Below are positions 23,413-35,073 of a stretch of DNA of 64,000 nucleotides, one piece after another; the stretch's first letter is position 1, and the number at the start of each line of letters is the position of its first letter. The notes below the pieces were generated by a model that saw only the letters and a program-made list of their open reading frames with translations, was not told the origin of the DNA and did no database searches. The stretch spans positions 17,688,033 through 17,752,032 of the forward strand of contig NC_030857.1 of the NCBI RefSeq assembly GCF_000208745.1. Direction: 5' to 3'. The DNA comes from Theobroma cacao. Lineage: Eukaryota > Streptophyta > Magnoliopsida > Malvales > Malvaceae. Position numbers and translations under genes: made by a program.

Positions 23413-24603
23413 CTTAGTATATTTGCATTGATTATCCTTAAGCTTTTTATACTCGTCATAACAACATCCATATTTCCCCCATCATTCATGTTACTGATCT
23501 TATTAGTGTATATGTGGCTTTTTGACCTTTCACAATACACTCCACATATATGCTAGGGCATTCTCAATCTTATACCAAGCCAATAGTCATGTAACCACCA
23601 ATTAGACTAAATCCCTCTATGGGATATCTCCTTCCATATGATGCATGTGAATCACAAAATGTACAACTTCAAGAACATGCCTACATATTGATAAGCTTCA
23701 TATATTCATGATCATGAAAACCACAATTTGCAAAACTTGTTTTCTATCTCAAGTACACAATCAGAGCATTAATTTCGACATATCTATTTCACATTTTGTG
23801 GTATGCCAAAATCATCTTGTGGGCATATTTCACTACTAGCAATCATATACCTTTATCATAACATTTAGTGCAAACTTAGTTAAGCAATGGTCTCCAAATA
23901 ACTCTTAAGTACATAAATATCAAAGTGTACATCACTTAATGTTGAGGTCTTAACTTTACTCATCAATCCTTAACAAATTATATTTGTAAGGTGGACAATT
24001 CACTTACTTATTACATCTCGCCTTTGCAGTCATAAGATCAAAATTTCCTAATCTTAGGATGTAGAAGCTCCTTCTTAGAGTTTATCCAAAATTAAGCATT
24101 TTCTAACTCCCTTACCTTTAGAGAAATCACATTTAGGACTAATCATTTATATCATAGGTTGCATACTGAACCAAATAGATTTTTAAATTGATCTTTAAAG
24201 CAGTTTGTATACCAAGCTCAAATATAGAACTCCCATATGGGGTTTAGACCAGAATTAACATTTTTAAGTCATTTGACTTTAAGCTACCAAATCCATAACT
24301 AGTCCTCTAATTCATTAGCTTCATGATAATCATAGCAAAATTTAAGCTCATCCTTAAAGCAGATTTATTTACTAGCCTTTTACTTCATGACCACACATCA
24401 ATTACGAATGTTCATTTTAGGCTGATTCATGTGCTTATAACTATAAACCATAATGGTCAAATCAAATCTGAGCATTCCAATGATCAATGTCTAATTAATG
24501 CTGAATCTACACAATTTGTTGGAAATTTTAATAAATAGTAGAATAATCCGTATTCCAGCAAGTACAATTCTAGCTAAGTAACAACCAAGGATCCTTATCA
24601 GTA
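23413..24603. other. AT-rich stretch without recognisable gene
   Basis: Continuation of the pre-insertion locus. The ORF 24323-24538 has no domain I recognise. From about 24545 the text passes into Athila-like gag. Confidence 0.35.
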
Positions 24604-27410
24604 GCAAAGCCAAATTTGCCTCTTGGTTTTCCACCACAAGCTAAAGCTCTTTTGCCTAAGAAAAAGCTAATAATGGAAGAGATGTTTATACATTACATGG
24701 CTAAGAATGATAATATAATTCAAAGTCAAGTAGCATCTAATAACTCTATGATATAGAGTTATTTGGGCTTAATTTTGATAATAATTTGGCTAGGTTTTTG
24801 TAGTAATACATAGAAATTAGTAGGTTTTATTTAATTATTTTAAATTAGGTGAGTCAATCTAATTTCGATTAATTTTATACTTAATTTGGTGTTAATATGG
24901 TTAAGATAGGTTGTTATTAATTTACTTGTGTTTTTGTAGGTGTTTGAAAGAAGAATTTTAATGGAAGAAAAAGAGCAATTTCGAGGTGCAGACTTCCAAT
25001 GTATATGCTTCGGTATTTTGATCATAACTTTTTCTACAGAGCTTCAAATTAAACGATTCTTAGACCATTGGAAAGATAAGAGAAAGATCTATAACTTTTA
25101 TGTTTACAAATTTACTAGTTCGGGCTGTAGAATAGTGAAAAATCTTATTCAATTTGACATACTGTAGTGGTCCTAGAGCAATTGCGATTTCTGTTAATTA
25201 ATTTGGCAAACTGTGACTTACATAGTCTGATAAGGAAATCCCAGCTGAAATTGACTTCTTTCTTCACCCAACTTGGCCTAACTTCAAAGCCTATAAAAAA
25301 TAACCTTTCGGAGGACTTAAGAGAAAAGAGAAAACACCGGATTAACAATTGAGAGTCAAGCTGCAGAGTTAATAAAGGAATTTGAAGAATTCAAGGAGAT
25401 TTGGAGATCAAGAATTCATTCCTTGGTTTTTTCTATCTTTTTGTTATTCTTTTATTCTTTTGGTTTTAATATTTATATTTTATTCGATGATGATGTATAA
25501 CTTGATTGGGAACTAAATTTTTAATTTAAGATTATGATTGAACTCAATATATAGTCTGAATTATTTATCTCTCTTTTACTTATGTTTGATGGATTTAGGT
25601 TGTTTATTTTATTCTGTTCTTAATGCTTCTAATTACCTGATCACCAATTAGATTGAATTGAAAACCTAGGTTAAACCTTTATGAAGGAGATTTAGGTAGA
25701 CCTTAAATAGGATAGCGTATGATTGAATTCACTTAGTTGATTAGGTGGTTTGATTTGCATATAGGGTAGACATACACCTATAAGCCATACGTAACTAAAA
25801 TTAGAGCATAAACTTAATGAATCTTTCTTCAATTTAATTTGCATAGACATATAGTAAATTAATTGAGAAAGGTATTTTTATAAGAAACTCGACAAAAACT
25901 TGTAAATAATTTAAGACTCTAGGTTAGCAACTTGATTCATTAAACTAAGTTAAGAGAAAGAGAGACAATAATTAGATAAAGTATTAAGGGATATCATAAT
26001 CTTAGGTCTGGTAGTCATTCACATTTAATAAAGTAAATTTGCTAATAGAGTTTAGATTAAGTTTTAGTTTTCGTTATTAGTTTATTAATTTAAAATTTTC
26101 TTTTAATTTTAATTGTTTAGATAAAATTAAGGTGTGTTAATTTTAGTAGTTAACTGTAAGGATTAATTCAATTCTTTGTGGGATCGACATTTTACTAATA
26201 TCTATATTAACTTTGCGATACGTACATTTGCGTGAGTAGAAAATTCAACAACAACATCACTTTGAAATCTTGAGACAAAAATGGGTCAACTTGCCAATGC
26301 CATCAATAATAGGCCTCAAGGAACTTTACCAAGTGACATTGAACCCAATCCCATAAAAGAAGGAAAGGAGCAACGCAATGCAATTACTATGAAGAGTGGT
26401 AAGCAGCTTGATGAGGTAAAAGATAAGAAAGTGGTAGATGGTGGAGATAGAGTTGATCAAAAGCATACTTCTAGCAAGCAAGTTCAAGTTGATAAAGTTA
26501 AGTAAAGGTAGGAAGCATCCACACCACCACAAGTCAAGTCAGATGTGCCTCCCGTTCCTTTTCCTTAAGCATTGAAGCAAAAGAAAATATATAAGCAATT
26601 TGAAAAGTTTTTGAATGTTTTCAAGCAACTTCATATTAACATTCTTTTTACAGATGCTTTGGCACAAATACCTTCTTATGTAAAGTTTTAAAGTGATCAT
26701 GTCGAAAAAAAAAATTGAAAGATTTTGAAACAGTTACACTTATTGAGGAGTGCAATGCTATAATCCAAAAAAGCTTCTACCAAAGCTTAAAGATCTAAGG
26801 AGTTTTTCTATCCCTTGTAGTATTGGTAAATTTTAATTTTCTAAAGCTTTGTGTGATTTAGGTTCTAGTGTTTCACTTATGCCTTGTTTATTGCTAGGAA
26901 ACTTGGATTTAAGGAGATAAAACCTACTACAATTAGCTTACAATTAGCAAATAAATCAATCAAGTACCCTATAGGGATTATAAAGGATGTTTTGGTGAAA
27001 ATTGGGAAGCTCTACATTCCAATAGACTTTATTATGTTTGAGATAGAAGAAGATGTTGAAATTCCTCTTATTTTGGGACAATCATTCTTAGCCACAACAG
27101 GGTTTATCATAGATATGAAGAATGCCAAGATAACTTTCAAAGTTAGAGAGAAAAAAATAGAGTTTAATATATTCAATACAACTAGGTATCTTCCCTAAAC
27201 AGATAGTTGCTATAGAGTGGATTCAGCTGATGAGTTAGGTAAGGAGGATTTTGACAGGGAATATCCTGTAATAAGTTTTGATGTTAGACAACTAGCGTTA
27301 CTTTCTAATTCATGGTTCCAGCTTTCTCCATGGAAACGCAAATCAAGATGGTTAGATCCTTTCAAAGTGGTTAAGGTCTATCCATGTGGGATAATAGAAA
27401 GTGGTTAAGG
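24604..27410 (+). pseudogene. Athila-like gag, protease and integrase-tail fragments, interrupted by a solo LTR
   Basis: Gag text KPNLPLGFPP...KLIMEEMFIHYMAKND runs to 24737, is cut by the LTR 24738-26253, and resumes as SLKSLETKMGQLANAINNRPQGTLPSDIEP (26259 on). A Gag C-terminal segment with stops follows (VFKQLHINILFTDALAQIPSYVKF). Protease remains: LCDLGSSVSLMP near 26850 and the 104-residue frame 26884-27198 (PLILGQSFLATTGFIID). Directly after, 27217-27408 reads SPWKRKSRWLDPFKVVKVYPCG, an integrase C-terminal (GPF-type) tail. Reverse transcriptase, RNase H and the integrase core are missing, so pol carries an internal deletion. Confidence 0.8.
24738..26253 (+). mobile_element. Solo LTR inserted in Athila-like gag (plus)
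   Basis: 1516 bp beginning TAATAACTCTATG (canonical TG decayed to TA) and ending CAACAACA. Flanks GCATC (24733-24737) and ACATC (26254-26258) are a 5-bp target duplication with one change. Removing it rejoins gag as QVAS|LKSLET, which matches NQVASLRNLET in the gag at 46631 and confirms the boundaries. Confidence 0.88.
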
Positions 27411-28448
27411 CCAGTAAGGCTACTAGCACATTCGTGGTTAATGGACTATGCCTCAAGTCTTATTTCATGGATGAAGTTGTGTGAAAAAGGGTGCCATAGT
27501 CAAGCCATTGACTATAAAAAATCACTTCTTAGGAGGCAACCCAAGCTTTCTACACTTAAAATTTTTTACTTAATTTATTTTTCTTATTTAATTATTTATT
27601 ATATTTGATAATAAAATTTTTTTATTTGCAAGTAATTGAAAAAAGGGTTAGCCTTGTGACGCCCAAAGAGCCAACACAACGATGTCAAGAACTCAGCAAA
27701 AATAATTCCCTAAATGGAGAAGTCAACATCGTGACGCCCAAAGGGCTAGTGCCACAACACCCAAACCCAAGACATAACCACACCTAAATAGAATGTTAGG
27801 AGCCATGGCATCCAAAGGCTAGCACTATGGCACCCGTTCAGCCCAAAATCTTCTATTTAAACTCTTCTATGATTCTAACAGCCTTAACCCCAAAATTCCT
27901 TTCAAGTTTTCTTTCCTTCTTTCCCATAAACTCTTTTTCTCTTTAAAATCTCACACTTACTCAAACTTCTTCAATTTCTTGCCTCAAAGCATATAAAAAA
28001 CCTATCCAAACTCCACTAAACCGTTAGCAAACAAGTGCTACATATTTCTCAAGTAAGTTCTCTCTTTCTTTTGGAAGATTTATACAATTTTGAGGAATTT
28101 GTGGTTTATTGATGATCATAATAGTTGTTGATAGTTTTTCATGGAAGTTCATGATTTTTGAGTAGACTGTGCTTAGGTATTATTGGGTTCTAGCAATAAT
28201 TGAGAATTTTTATTTGGGTGATTAGATTTTAGGTTACATTGTGGCTTGAATTGTGAATAGATTATTTGTCTTTTTTTATTAAAATATTTAAGAGATATTA
28301 TTCTTGCAATTTGGTTGAAGGATTGAGAGTTGGAGAAATTCATAATTTTGATTATGTGATTATGGGCATTACATAGTTGCTGCCAATTTTTGCTTGGGTT
28401 TTACTTTGCTTTGGTTGTGTTTTGAGATTTATTGCAGAAAAGTTGATA
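27411..28448 (+). other. Non-coding internal region of the Athila-like element
   Basis: Follows the integrase tail; corresponds to 47640-48734 of the element at 44746. Contains decayed text with repeated GTGACGCCCAAAG phrases (27657 and 27731). No gene is supported. Confidence 0.45.
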
Positions 28449-29500
28449 ATGGCACCAAAAAGAGCATGAGCTAATTCGAGTATTTCTTTTAATTGAACAA
28501 AATTTGTCTTCGTGGATGCTATCACAAGACATAATAGTTCCCTCGTCAACAAAGTCGCAATTTAGGAAAGAGGTTTTGATAATGCTCTAATATGCTACCT
28601 CAAGATACAAGCTCGTATTGAAGAAAGGCAATGAAAGAAATTCTATGCCCAGCTGGAGTTTGCCATCATTCCAATGGTAAGGAAATTTTATGCTAACACT
28701 TTTAAACATAATGATGGTTTTGCTTTCGTGTGAGGTAAATAGGTGCCCTTTCATAGCCACGCCATCAATGCTTTCTACGAGGCTTTTGATATTGAGAACG
28801 ATGGTTACGAGCTATATTTAGGTGATCATCAAGACTTGAACGAAATTATTTTAGTGCTTTGTGAGGAAAGTGCACAATGAAAGCTATTAAAGGGTGAATT
28901 GATATCCTTCAAAGCTAGTGTGATGAAAAGAATATAAAGGTGTGGTTTTACTTTATAGCATCAAAGATGTTCTTATCTACACATATTAACGATGTTAGAC
29001 AAGAGTGAGCAGTCCTTATTTATGCCATCGTTATGCAAAAATCCATCAACATTGGCCAGGTGATCTTCAACGTTATACTTCAAATGGCCCCGTTTAAAAG
29101 GAGATGGTTTATGGTTCCTTTCTTTGATAACCACTTTATGAGGGAAAGATGGTGTCCACTAGGAAAAGAGTGAAGAGTTGATGCATTCGAAAGCTTCCAT
29201 TGACGTGGGACTTATTCAGAGATATTGAGATCCCTCTACTGTTGGTGGTAGTTCATCCTTTACACTTCGACTTAGAGTTACTCAACCTCGAGCCTAGAAC
29301 TTGATATTACCTCAAAGAATGGAACGTTTTGAGCTTCAGTATACACAATGGATGTCATATCAAGTGGATTGCAATTGAGCCATGGAGTAGATGTTCTGAG
29401 CCTGTGCAACCTACATGGGGATGGATATGACCAACTTTCCTAACTAGATCCTCCAAGCATAGGCAACAATGAAGGAGAAGAGGAAAAGGAGTAAAGTCTC
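28449..29500 (+). pseudogene. Decayed plant-transposon-protein-type ORF downstream of pol
   Basis: Starts MAPKRA and, across stops and shifts, reads KFYAQLEFAIIPMVRKFYAN, DGFAFV, VPFHSHAINAFYEAFDIEN and LISFKASVM. This is the pattern of a large family found in plant retroelements and annotated in Pfam, from memory, as putative plant transposon protein (PF20167); its role is unknown. A parallel copy is at 48735-49760. Many in-frame stops rule out function. Confidence 0.65.
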
Positions 29501-30830
29501 TCCATAGACTAAGGGAGTATTCTTTTACCTATTTTTAGCTATGATTTTATTTCTTTCGAGTATGTTTTTATTTATTTTCATTTATATTTTTAGGCTTTAA
29601 GTTTATCATTTACTTTTCTTTATGTTTTGTTTTAAGAATTTTAAGCTAGAGTTGATTGTGTCAATTGTCTAATGATTTCCTTTATCCAATGATGAGAACT
29701 TAATTTTCTTTTTATCATTAGCTTTCAGTAAATATGAATTTTGTTTGATTTGTGCTAAATTCTTATGTTTAATATCATTGTTAGGATGTGATTTTCATAA
29801 ATTGAGCACATTGTCTTTTGCTTAGAATTGTTGTGCATATCTAGAGACCGTTTCTATGAATGTGAATTTTGATTATGTCATGAATTCTAAAATTTGTTTG
29901 ATTCTCTCTCGAGGCAAAATCCTAGACAATACTTAGTTAAGGAAATGATTTAGGCTATCTTTGGACCATTTGAGCCTTTCAAGCTTACCTTTATATATGT
30001 TTATCCCTAGTATACACTTTTGAGCCTAATATTATCTTTTCTTTGTTAAACACCTATTTTAATTAGCCTAGCCTATAAATTAAATTTCTAATTTTACATC
30101 CCTCACTCTTAAGTATGTTAATATTTTAGAAAATGTATTAAGCTAGATGTTGAATAAGGTAGAAGGTGAAATAGATCAAAAACTTAAAAAATGCTTAATA
30201 TTCACCCACTATCATAGAAAGAAATAAGTTTGGGGGTGTGAAATTGTGATGACAAAAAAAAAAAAAAGAGAAAGAATAAAGTGTTGAACAAAAGAAAAAG
30301 TTGATATAAAAAATAAGGGTGTTACTTGGAAGTATGACTGTTCTATAATGATTATGTGCTTAGGGTGATTTGAAACTTATAAATATCTTTTATCCTACCT
30401 TGACCTTAGCCATACATTACAAGTTTGATAAAGACCTAATGATTCATGACTTAGTATTAGTCTACATTAGTAGAGAGAAAGAAGAAAAGTAAACTTATGG
30501 GATTCTTGTATTATTTTGAATTTTGCATTGGCATAAACTTATTCAGATTGCATGATGTTCTTTGCATAAGATTACTCACACATGGAAATCCGTTCGAGGA
30601 TGAGCTTGCATTTGGATTGAAACATGAACTTGAACGACATCTATGTTTTACCTTGAGTTGAGATTTTAAGAAAACATATGAGGAAATTATGGGAGACCAT
30701 TGTTTTGGAGCAATTCATCTTTAGCTAGTTAGTTGTTTCTTTATTTAAATTATTTTCATTATCTGCATGCGTTTGTCTTGTTTAAGTTTTCTTTTATGTT
30801 TTGCTCAAAGACATATTAAGTTTAGGGGTG
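29501..30830 (+). other. 3' untranslated internal region and polypurine tract
   Basis: AT-rich, matching 49770-51018 of the related element. Ends AAGTTTAGGGGTG immediately before the LTR terminus at 30831, a polypurine-tract position. Confidence 0.55.
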
Positions 30831-30935
30831 TGATAACTCTATGTTATAGAGTTATTTGATCTTAATTTTCAATAAATTTTGTCTAAATTCTTGAATTTTA
30901 ATTTAAAAATTAGTTATTTTTAGTTATTTATCTTA
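30831..30935 (+). mobile_element. First 105 bp of the 3' LTR, truncated
   Basis: TGATAACTCTATG then ATAGAGTTATTT marks a family LTR start after the polypurine tract. At 30936 it gives way to an LTR end in the opposite orientation. Confidence 0.75.
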
Positions 30936-31243
30936 TGTTGGTAAATTAACAAGTAATATAATAAAGAATAGAGTATCGTTCACATAGAGAATTGCACCAT
31001 AAATCTTTTGCTAAGTTATGAAAATTAACACAACTTAATCTTATCCAAGCAATTATTTTTTAAAGCTACTGAAAATTAAATAAACTAAGACTAAAAATGT
31101 GAGACGCTAACCTCTATAAGCTTATATCTAAGTATAGATGTAATAATATAAGCTAAGGGTAGTTTCGTCATTTTTTTCTAATAAGCTCCCAAAAGAAAAG
31201 TTTTATGATATTTTAAGTCTTAAATGGGTATAAGACTGCATAA

Positions 31244-31244
31244 N
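31244..31244. other. Single N (assembly gap)
   Basis: One ambiguous base inside the LTR; true missing length unknown. Confidence 0.8.
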
Positions 31245-32304
31245 AATGACAATAATTTTCACGATAAGGGCAAAATGGTCATTTTTCACCTTAGGTTAAA
31301 ATTTTAAGTTTTTATGAACCCGAGTATGTTTAGACCATTATGGACCTTGTCCCAGTGTCAAAAGAACAAAAAGATTGCATAAAAGATTGGAGGAGAGTAA
31401 GTTAATTGGTGGAGGGGCAATTTCGTAATTTTAAGGGAATGGAAAAAATTTGGCTTATAAATATCTTGAATTTCCAGCACCTTCTTGAAATTTCCAACAG
31501 CTTGTCTTCTTCTTCCTTCTTCCCTCTCACGTTTCTTCAATTCCTCCATGGGAGTTTTCTTCAAGCTTCCATAACTTTCTCTCTCTAGCTTCAATTTTCA
31601 TGCTTTCGGTGCACCCTTCTATAAACTCTTCTGCTATTTCATCCTCTCATTTTAAAACCCTTGATAAATCTCATTTCTGCACTTTCTCTCACTAGTTGGA
31701 CGTTCTAGAGAGAGAAAGAGGAAATTACACCATTTATTTGGAAGCTATTGGAAGAGAATTTGACTACAAAGGAGCCCTAGGGTAAGTGATGAACTAAGTT
31801 CGATTTTTAGCTGTAGAAAATGGCTAGTAATTGGGATTTATGAGCTATTTTATTGTTAAGTATGTTCATTACTTTTAGTGATTAAGATAGTGAACATAGA
31901 CAGCCATTTAATGTGGCAATTGAAAGCTAGCTAAGAGATAGCTTTTAGGGTTCATAGTATGTAAATTGACCTATTGATTATGCTAATGTGATCCTAGGTT
32001 CTAAGGAAGCCCCATCATCTCGTTTAGACAATTAGTGGAATTAGAGTCATTTAAAAGCTCTACAATCAATTGGTGAGTGGACTGCCTTCAAAACTTGTTT
32101 TGGGAAATATAATGTATTTGCCACCCATTTGAATGAATTATCAAGTTTTTCATAAAAACAAGTCCTTTGGAACAAGCTTTTGCAAAATGGTTTTATATTG
32201 TGATATGTGATTGCTATGGATTTATGCACTATTGTAGTATGATGATATATAAATGTGTGTGTTGTGCATGATGAATGATATTGTGTATAATGACTGTAAC
32301 CGTG

Positions 32305-32480
32305 TGTGTGCACGATGTGGGGGGAAGCACATGCCGATGATAGTGGTGGCGTGAGAGATGGATGATGATAGTGCCCGTGTGCACGATGTGGGGGGATGTA
32401 CACGATGGCACTGATTGTGCACGATGGGGGGGGATGCACATGATGGTGCCGGTTATGTGCACGATGTGGGGGGATGTACG
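32305..32480 (+). repeat. Four copies of a GTGCACGATGTGGGGGGATG phrase
   Basis: Copies begin near 32308, 32378, 32416 and 32457, each GTGCACGATG followed by a G run and AYGYAC. The minus-strand relative has four decayed copies at about 42298-42465. Confidence 0.85.
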
Positions 32481-32705
32481 TGAGCCGGGTGTGATTATGA
32501 TGATGTTGATGTTTATCTATGTAATTATGCACATCTAGACTTATGAAATGAAAACTTATGAATGTGATATATGATTGACATATACGAGAAATTTGATACA
32601 TTGCACTTTGGGAATTTTCATGTGTTGTATGTTTATTTTGTTGGTTTAGTAGGATGGCCTTTTTGTTGAGTGAGGGGAAACTTTTCTCTTGTTGTTTTGT
32701 TTTCG

Positions 32706-33133
32706 CTGCAGCGAGAAACTCTCGGGTTTGAGAACATTCACCAAAATTGGTTCTCGTTGCAGCGAGATAATCACTGTAACTTATCGCTGCAGCGAAAAGG
32801 AATCTCGCTGCAGCAAGAAACTCTCTGTTTCATCAACTGAATTTCGCAGCAGTGAGAAGCCTTCTGTTTCTAGGTTACAATTTCGCTGCAGTGAGAAAGA
32901 ATCTCGCTGCAGCAAAAAACTTTCTGTTTTGGTCTCCTAACTTGTCCAATTGTTGCCATATTTTTCACTTCTTTGCTACCATATCGGAGCATGGACTTCC
33001 AACATCAAGGATTAAATGAGTTAAGTTCAAAATGGGGAGGTTTAGTGAGAAACCCTCGGCCAGTTGAGAAACTCTCGTTCGGCTAATAACTAAATCCCAA
33101 TGTCGCTGCAACGGAAAGGCATTCTCGCTGCAG
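32706..33133 (+). repeat. CTGCAG palindrome array with 21-22 bp couplets
   Basis: CGCTGCAGCGA-like palindromes centre on CTGCAG or variants starting at 32706, 32757, 32787, 32808, 32847, 32886, 32907, 33106 and 33128. Clear couplets are 32787/32808 (21), 32886/32907 (21) and 33106/33128 (22). Confidence 0.88.
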
Positions 33134-35073
33134 CTTGCAGCGAAGATTCGTTGTCGTATTTGACTTGCTTGTGTAATATTAAAGCTTTCATTCTTCAAAT
33201 GGTTCGCTATGTATGGGTTCATGATTTTCAAATGATTAATCATTTAAGGGCTTGATGATGGGTTTTTAATAAGAATAGAAACAAATTGCATTGTTTTGAA
33301 AAAGAATACATCATGATGTCATTAAAGATTCCTTATGGTATGTTTCTTCCCTTTCTTGTTCACTCACTGAGTTTATACTCACCGTTTTCAACTTAATGTT
33401 TTCCGATCACGAGGTAGCCGGTAACTAGGACGAGGTGTCCTTGTAGAGTTATATCCATCTTTTGGTAGGTGTCACGGTATTCAATAGCTGTACATTCATC
33501 CGAGTCCCTCCGTTGGAAGTCAAGTCTTCTTTTTGAGATGTATAGGCAAACTTGATGTAAATTATTGAGATACATGTTGTAAGCAATGTACACTTAATTG
33601 GTATGCCAGTATGAGTTGGCAAATGTTTAATTTTATTTTGATTCTAAGTTATGAAATATGACTTAGCAATTATAATGGGATGATGAACACGTCAGATTAA
33701 TAGGTTTGTTTGGGCTTAGTGGACTATGTCCATTAAGCCCATGCGTCGGTCATGGCCCAGAATTTGGGTCGTCAAAAAAAACAAGAATCACAATTTAAAT
33801 AAAATGAATCAATCACACAAGACCTAGAATTATAATATCCCTTCAACACTTCATTTGAATATCTTCTACTCTCTCTTTACTCACTAGATAACTGAGTTGT
33901 TAACCTAGAATTCTAATGTATTTATTAGTCTCTGACGAGTTTTTATAAAAATATCTCTTTTAACTAATTTACTATATCTCTATGAAAATTGTAATTAAAA
34001 AAGACTCATTAAGCTTAGATTATAATATTGGCTACATATGACATGCAAGTGTATGTCTACCTCACACGTGAATCAAATCAATCATCTCATGCAATTGACA
34101 TTGAACATATGCTATTTCATCCAAGGCTTACACTAAACTCCTTTTCTCAATTTCCTTTTGGTTACGTTATCAATCTAATTGGTGATCAGACAATCAGACA
34201 CATTAAGAATAGGATTAAAATAAATAACTCGGATTCGTCAAATCTTCGACCTCTAATCCTCAAGAGTTCTTCCTCCTTTTTCCTGTTTACTTGATGGCTC
34301 TTTTTCTTCATAGAAAACCTAGCTTAATTGTTGTTTTTAAGTGCCTCTAAAGTGTCTTTAAATAGGGCTCAAAATCTTCATTGAAATAAAAATCCAAATC
34401 TTGCAAAACCTAGGATATCGTGTCAGCATTGCGACTCCACTCCATCAATGATGCAACACTTAGCTTTCTACCTTGGCCAATGTATCCTCTTCTTCACGGC
34501 ACTGTGGCACCCATTGATTCATGGCCACAGTGCCCAACATTTTGTCTTGCCTTATCTACTCCACTGCACTACTCTGACTTGTGATGCCATTTTCTCCTTC
34601 TTTTAAGCTAAATTGGGCAAAGTGGTAAACATGAAAGTTGTGTCCCTATCTCTCAATTCCAATGGGTCAATAATCACATCAATTGGACTTATAGAATGAA
34701 TGTTATACTCAAAATACTAGAATATGTGCGGAAGAAGCATGGACCTTTTATGCACTTTTCTTCATCAATTAAAGTCCTTTCAACTACACACCTACAAGAA
34801 TAGCAAATTAACTTAAATAATAACTAAAGTTAAAGCAAATTATCATAAAATAACATAAAACAACCAAAATTAGATTGACTCAACATGATTTACTAAAATA
34901 AGATGAATAATTAAAAATAATTAATTTTTAAATTAAACCTCAATAACTAAGCCCATTTAAAGCTCAAAATGTAACAAAATAACTCTATAACATAGAGTTA
35001 TCATACTCCCAAACTTAAGATTTTGCTATTTCTTGAAAAGAACATAAAAGAAAACTTAAACAAAATAAAAACA

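Larger units (their letters stand above)
31098..33774 (+). mobile_element. Solo LTR with GTGCAC and CTGCAG arrays (plus)
   Basis: TGTGAGACGC...GGGTCGTCA, flanked by AAAAA on both sides (31093-31097, 33775-33779). The related LTR at 35074 shows the uninterrupted site (CTAAGAATAAAAACAAGAATC near 35246), an empty-site comparison that fixes the insertion. Homologous to the minus-strand LTR 38337-43675. The long ORFs inside (32047-32601 minus, 32689-32940 plus) are translations of the arrays. Confidence 0.82.
30936..34997 (-). mobile_element. Athila-like LTR (minus), interrupted by a solo LTR
   Basis: Starts TGTTGGTAAATTAAC at 30936 and ends at the hairpin terminus near 34995. The middle is displaced by the LTR 31098-33774. 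The pieces 30936-31097 and 33780-34997 align in order with 35074-36698. It is followed by internal sequence with a reversed polypurine tract (TACTCCCAAACTTAAG). Confidence 0.75.

Noticed and set aside
26884..27198. Functional protease gene
   Set aside because: The start is inside a decayed frame downstream of stops, the active-site segment is in another broken frame, and the rest of pol is missing.
32047..32601. 184-residue His-rich minus-strand ORF
   Set aside because: It is the translation of the GTGCACGATG-G6 phrase array inside a solo LTR; overlapping frames are open for the same reason and no domain is present.
32706..33133. CRISPR-like array
   Set aside because: The repeated units are short palindromes with non-unique spacing in plant LTR DNA; no CRISPR repeats of 23-47 bp, no leader and no cas genes.
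34028..34294. Conserved small ORF, similar to 35534-35860
   Set aside because: Similarity reflects two copies of the same LTR; no selection for coding is evident and frames differ by stops elsewhere in the family.
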